Shown here in pieces: positions 14,489-15,851 of a stretch of 15,851 nucleotides of DNA. Below the pieces are notes generated by a model. It searched no databases. It saw only the letters and a program-made list of their open reading frames with translations, and was not told the DNA's origin. Location: NCBI GenBank assembly GCA_036653715.1, contig JAVVTL010000038.1:1-15851 (forward strand), read 5' to 3'. The translations under genes were made by a program, and so were the position numbers. The DNA is from Scatomorpha sp036653715 (GTDB lineage Bacteria > Bacillota > Clostridia > Oscillospirales > Oscillospiraceae). How positions within the stretch are numbered: position 1 is the stretch's first letter; every line of letters starts with the position of its first letter.

Positions 14489-14517
14489 TTGCAATCCCCA
14501 AACCCGCGTGCTATACT
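14489..14517 (+). promoter_or_regulatory. Predicted promoter of the flippase-like gene
   Basis: TTGCAA at 14489-14494 (4 of 6 to the -35 consensus), spacer 17, TATACT at 14512-14517. Transcription would begin near 14524, some 26 bases before the start codon, which has GGGGAG 7 bases upstream. Confidence 0.55.
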
Positions 14518-14549
14518 CACGGAGCATTAAAGCAATGGGGAGCGTGTAA

Positions 14550-15602
14550 ATGAACGAGAGTGAAAATCCAAAAAAGAAAACAAAAAAGCGCGTCGGGCTG
14601 ATACTTTTCATCCTGCTCAACGTTGCCGTCATAGGCGCGACGGCGTATATAGACTTCGGCACCGAAAAGTCCGTCTCCAAGGTCGGCCTTGAGGACATAA
14701 ACCTGCTCTACCTCCTTGCGGTGTTGGGCTGCTTTGTCGCGGCGATATTGGCGGAGACGGCAAAGTATTGCGTCATGATTAAGCATACCACCGGCCGCGC
14801 GAGCTTTCGCGAGGGCTTTGAGGTCGCCGCCCTCGGCAAATATTACGACAATATAACCCCCTTCGGTGCAGGCGGTCAGCCCTTTCAGGTGGTTTATCTC
14901 CTGCGGCGCGGGATTTCCCCCGGTGCGGCGACGGCAATGCCCATAGCCGGCTTCCTGACGCTTCAGGGGGCCTTTGTCATCCTTGCCGCGGCTGCCGTGT
15001 TCCTCGGCGGAGACGTGCTCCACAGCGCCGCCGCGCGCATCCCCGCCGTCATCGGCTTTATCTTCTATGTCTCCGTGCCGCTTGCGATATTGTTTTTCGC
15101 CATCTCCCCCGCGCTGACGGAGCGGATACTCGCGTGGGGCATCCGCATTTTCGCCAAGCTCGGTCTTGTGAAGGACGCGGAGCGGCGCAGGCGCGTGATT
15201 ATCGCTAACCTGCATTCGTCGATAGAGAGCATGTCCTCCATCTTCCGCGAGCGCTTTCTGTTTCTCAAAATACTCGCACTCTCCCTGCTGTTCCAGCTCG
15301 CGCTGTGCTCCATGCCCTATTTTGTCCTGCGCGCCTTTGGGAACACCCTGCCGTACCTGAGCGTTTTCCGCTCCTGCATCTATATCTACCTCTGCATCAC
15401 CTTTGTGCCGACACCGGGCAACTCCGGCGTCGCGGAGGGCTCCTTCTATGCGCTGTTCTCCGTTTTGGGGCAGGGCCACCTGTTCTGGGCGATGCTCGTG
15501 TGGCGCTTTTTCTGCTATTATTCCTTCCTCATAACCGGTCTTTTTGCCATCGGAGGCGGTGCCGGAAAAAAACGCAGAGAATCCCCGGAAGAAAAAGGTT
15601 GA
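14550..15602 (+). CDS. Flippase-like integral membrane protein, LPG synthase TM family
   Basis: 350 residues with a basic N-terminus and about eight membrane helices. Family marks are 'ALGKYYDNITPFGAGGQPFQ' (94-113) and 'FVPTPGNSGVAEGSFYALF' (285-303), both typical of the lysylphosphatidylglycerol synthase transmembrane region (UPF0104/YbhN-type). In MprF this region flips aminoacylated lipids to the outer leaflet. Here the cytoplasmic aminoacyl-transferase domain is absent and the length ends with the membrane part, so the protein is not a full MprF. It likely moves a lipid or lipid-linked precursor across the membrane; the cargo is unknown. It lies 112 bases after the dlt-like operon with its own promoter. 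Its stop codon overlaps the tRNA promoter -35 box. Confidence 0.93.
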   Translation: MNESENPKKKTKKRVGLILFILLNVAVIGATAYIDFGTEKSVSKVGLEDINLLYLLAVLGCFVAAILAETAKYCVMIKHTTGRASFREGFEVAALGKYYDNITPFGAGGQPFQVVYLLRRGISPGAATAMPIAGFLTLQGAFVILAAAAVFLGGDVLHSAAARIPAVIGFIFYVSVPLAILFFAISPALTERILAWGIRIFAKLGLVKDAERRRRVIIANLHSSIESMSSIFRERFLFLKILALSLLFQLALCSMPYFVLRAFGNTLPYLSVFRSCIYIYLCITFVPTPGNSGVAEGSFYALFSVLGQGHLFWAMLVWRFFCYYSFLITGLFAIGGGAGKKRRESPEEKG

Positions 15603-15626
15603 CATTCAGATTCTTTTTGCTATAAT
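15599..15626 (+). promoter_or_regulatory. Promoter of tRNA-Leu
   Basis: Perfect TTGACA (15599-15604) and perfect TATAAT (15621-15626) with a 16-base spacer. The -35 box overlaps the stop codon of the flippase-like gene. This is the strongest promoter in the window, as expected for a tRNA gene. Confidence 0.85.
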
Positions 15627-15653
15627 AGCAAATGCACTTCATAGTGCATATAC

Positions 15654-15742
15654 GCGAGAGTGCTGGAACTGGCAGACAGGCAGGCTTGAGGTGCCTGTGT
15701 CTCTTTATAGGCGTGTGGGTTCAAGTCCCATCTCTCGCACCA
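15654..15742 (+). tRNA. tRNA-Leu (anticodon GAG)
   Basis: 89 bases including an encoded CCA. The acceptor stem GCGAGAG pairs with CTCTCGC (15732-15738), with discriminator A15739 and CCA at 15740-15742. The anticodon loop TTGAGGT gives anticodon GAG at 15688-15690, reading CUC and CUU leucine codons. A long variable arm (about 17 bases) marks the class II leucine type. The T arm is GTGGG-TTCAAGT-CCCAT. Confidence 0.96.
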
Positions 15743-15784
15743 AAAAGACCTATTTCCCGTCAATGGGATAATAGGTCTTTTCTT
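15743..15784 (+). terminator. Rho-independent terminator after tRNA-Leu
   Basis: AAAAGACCTATT (15743-15754) pairs with AATAGGTCTTTT (15770-15781); inside, TCCC pairs with GGGA around a 6-base loop, with one bulged T. The stem foot provides the U tract. It directly follows the CCA end. Confidence 0.85.
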
Positions 15785-15851
15785 ATATGATTAATTATCA
15801 GGCAAAACATCCGCAGTGGACGATGAGCACAAGGTGATGATGAATTGGAGT
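15785..15851. other. Window end, no feature recognised
   Basis: 67 bases after the tRNA terminator. No complete gene, repeat copy of the tRNA 3' end, or promoter was recognised. The stretch is too short to judge what follows. Confidence 0.5.

Noticed and set aside
14517..15605. 362-codon minus-strand frame opposite the flippase-like gene
   Set aside because: The translation is highly charged and low in recognisable motifs, while the plus strand encodes a clear multi-helix family protein.
15654..15851. Integration site of a mobile element at tRNA-Leu
   Set aside because: tRNA-Leu genes are common attachment sites, but no integrase and no repeated tRNA 3' end is visible in the remaining bases.
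1..15851. CRISPR array, insertion sequence, rRNA or phage genes
   Set aside because: No spaced identical repeats, transposase motifs, rRNA segments or phage structural genes were seen.

Overview
The window reads as chromosomal DNA of a GC-rich, endospore-forming member of the Clostridia (Bacillota), most likely an Oscillospiraceae-type gut anaerobe. The supports are spoIIID and spoVAD-spoVAE, strong AAGGAG-type ribosome sites, sigma-A-like promoters with 16-17 base spacers, a DltA/B/C/D/X-type cell-wall acylation set, and a tRNA-Leu with an encoded CCA end. The genus is inference; no rRNA or taxonomic marker is present.

Layout. (1) Bases 1-3179, minus strand: an OmpR-type response regulator, its histidine kinase (4-base overlap), a membrane-anchored PepSY protein with its own promoter, and an SGNH/GDSL hydrolase running off the left edge. 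(2) 3366-4970, plus strand, divergent from the regulator: a TIR domain, one membrane segment and a leucine-rich-repeat ectodomain in a single protein. (3) 5011-5048: a strong hairpin between convergent genes, then spoVAE and spoVAD, a terminator, and spoIIID, all on the minus strand. spoVAC is not in its usual place. (4) 6999-14437, plus strand: a tight operon of a 1002-residue FG-GAP/VCBS-repeat lipoprotein, a DltA-like ligase, a DltC-like carrier protein, a GNAT acetyltransferase, a DltB-like MBOAT, a DltD-like SGNH protein, and a 47-codon DltX-like microprotein missed by ordinary ORF cut-offs. (5) 14550-15602: a flippase-like membrane protein of the lysyl-phosphatidylglycerol synthase TM family with its own promoter. 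(6) tRNA-Leu(GAG), promoter and terminator. The last 67 bases show nothing I can name. There is no gene-free stretch above 300 bases.

How it may work together. The dlt-like operon should charge an amino acid (D-alanine by family) onto the carrier, pass it through the MBOAT, and hand it via the DltX-like and DltD-like proteins to an extracytoplasmic polymer. The large lipoprotein and the GNAT are additions to the textbook set, and the flippase-like gene next door fits the same envelope theme. The two-component system appears autoregulated: TTAAT-type half-sites 11 bases apart sit about 10 bases upstream of the -10 boxes of the regulator, the PepSY gene and the TIR-LRR gene. This suggests a small regulon joining envelope sensing to a membrane TIR receptor-like protein.
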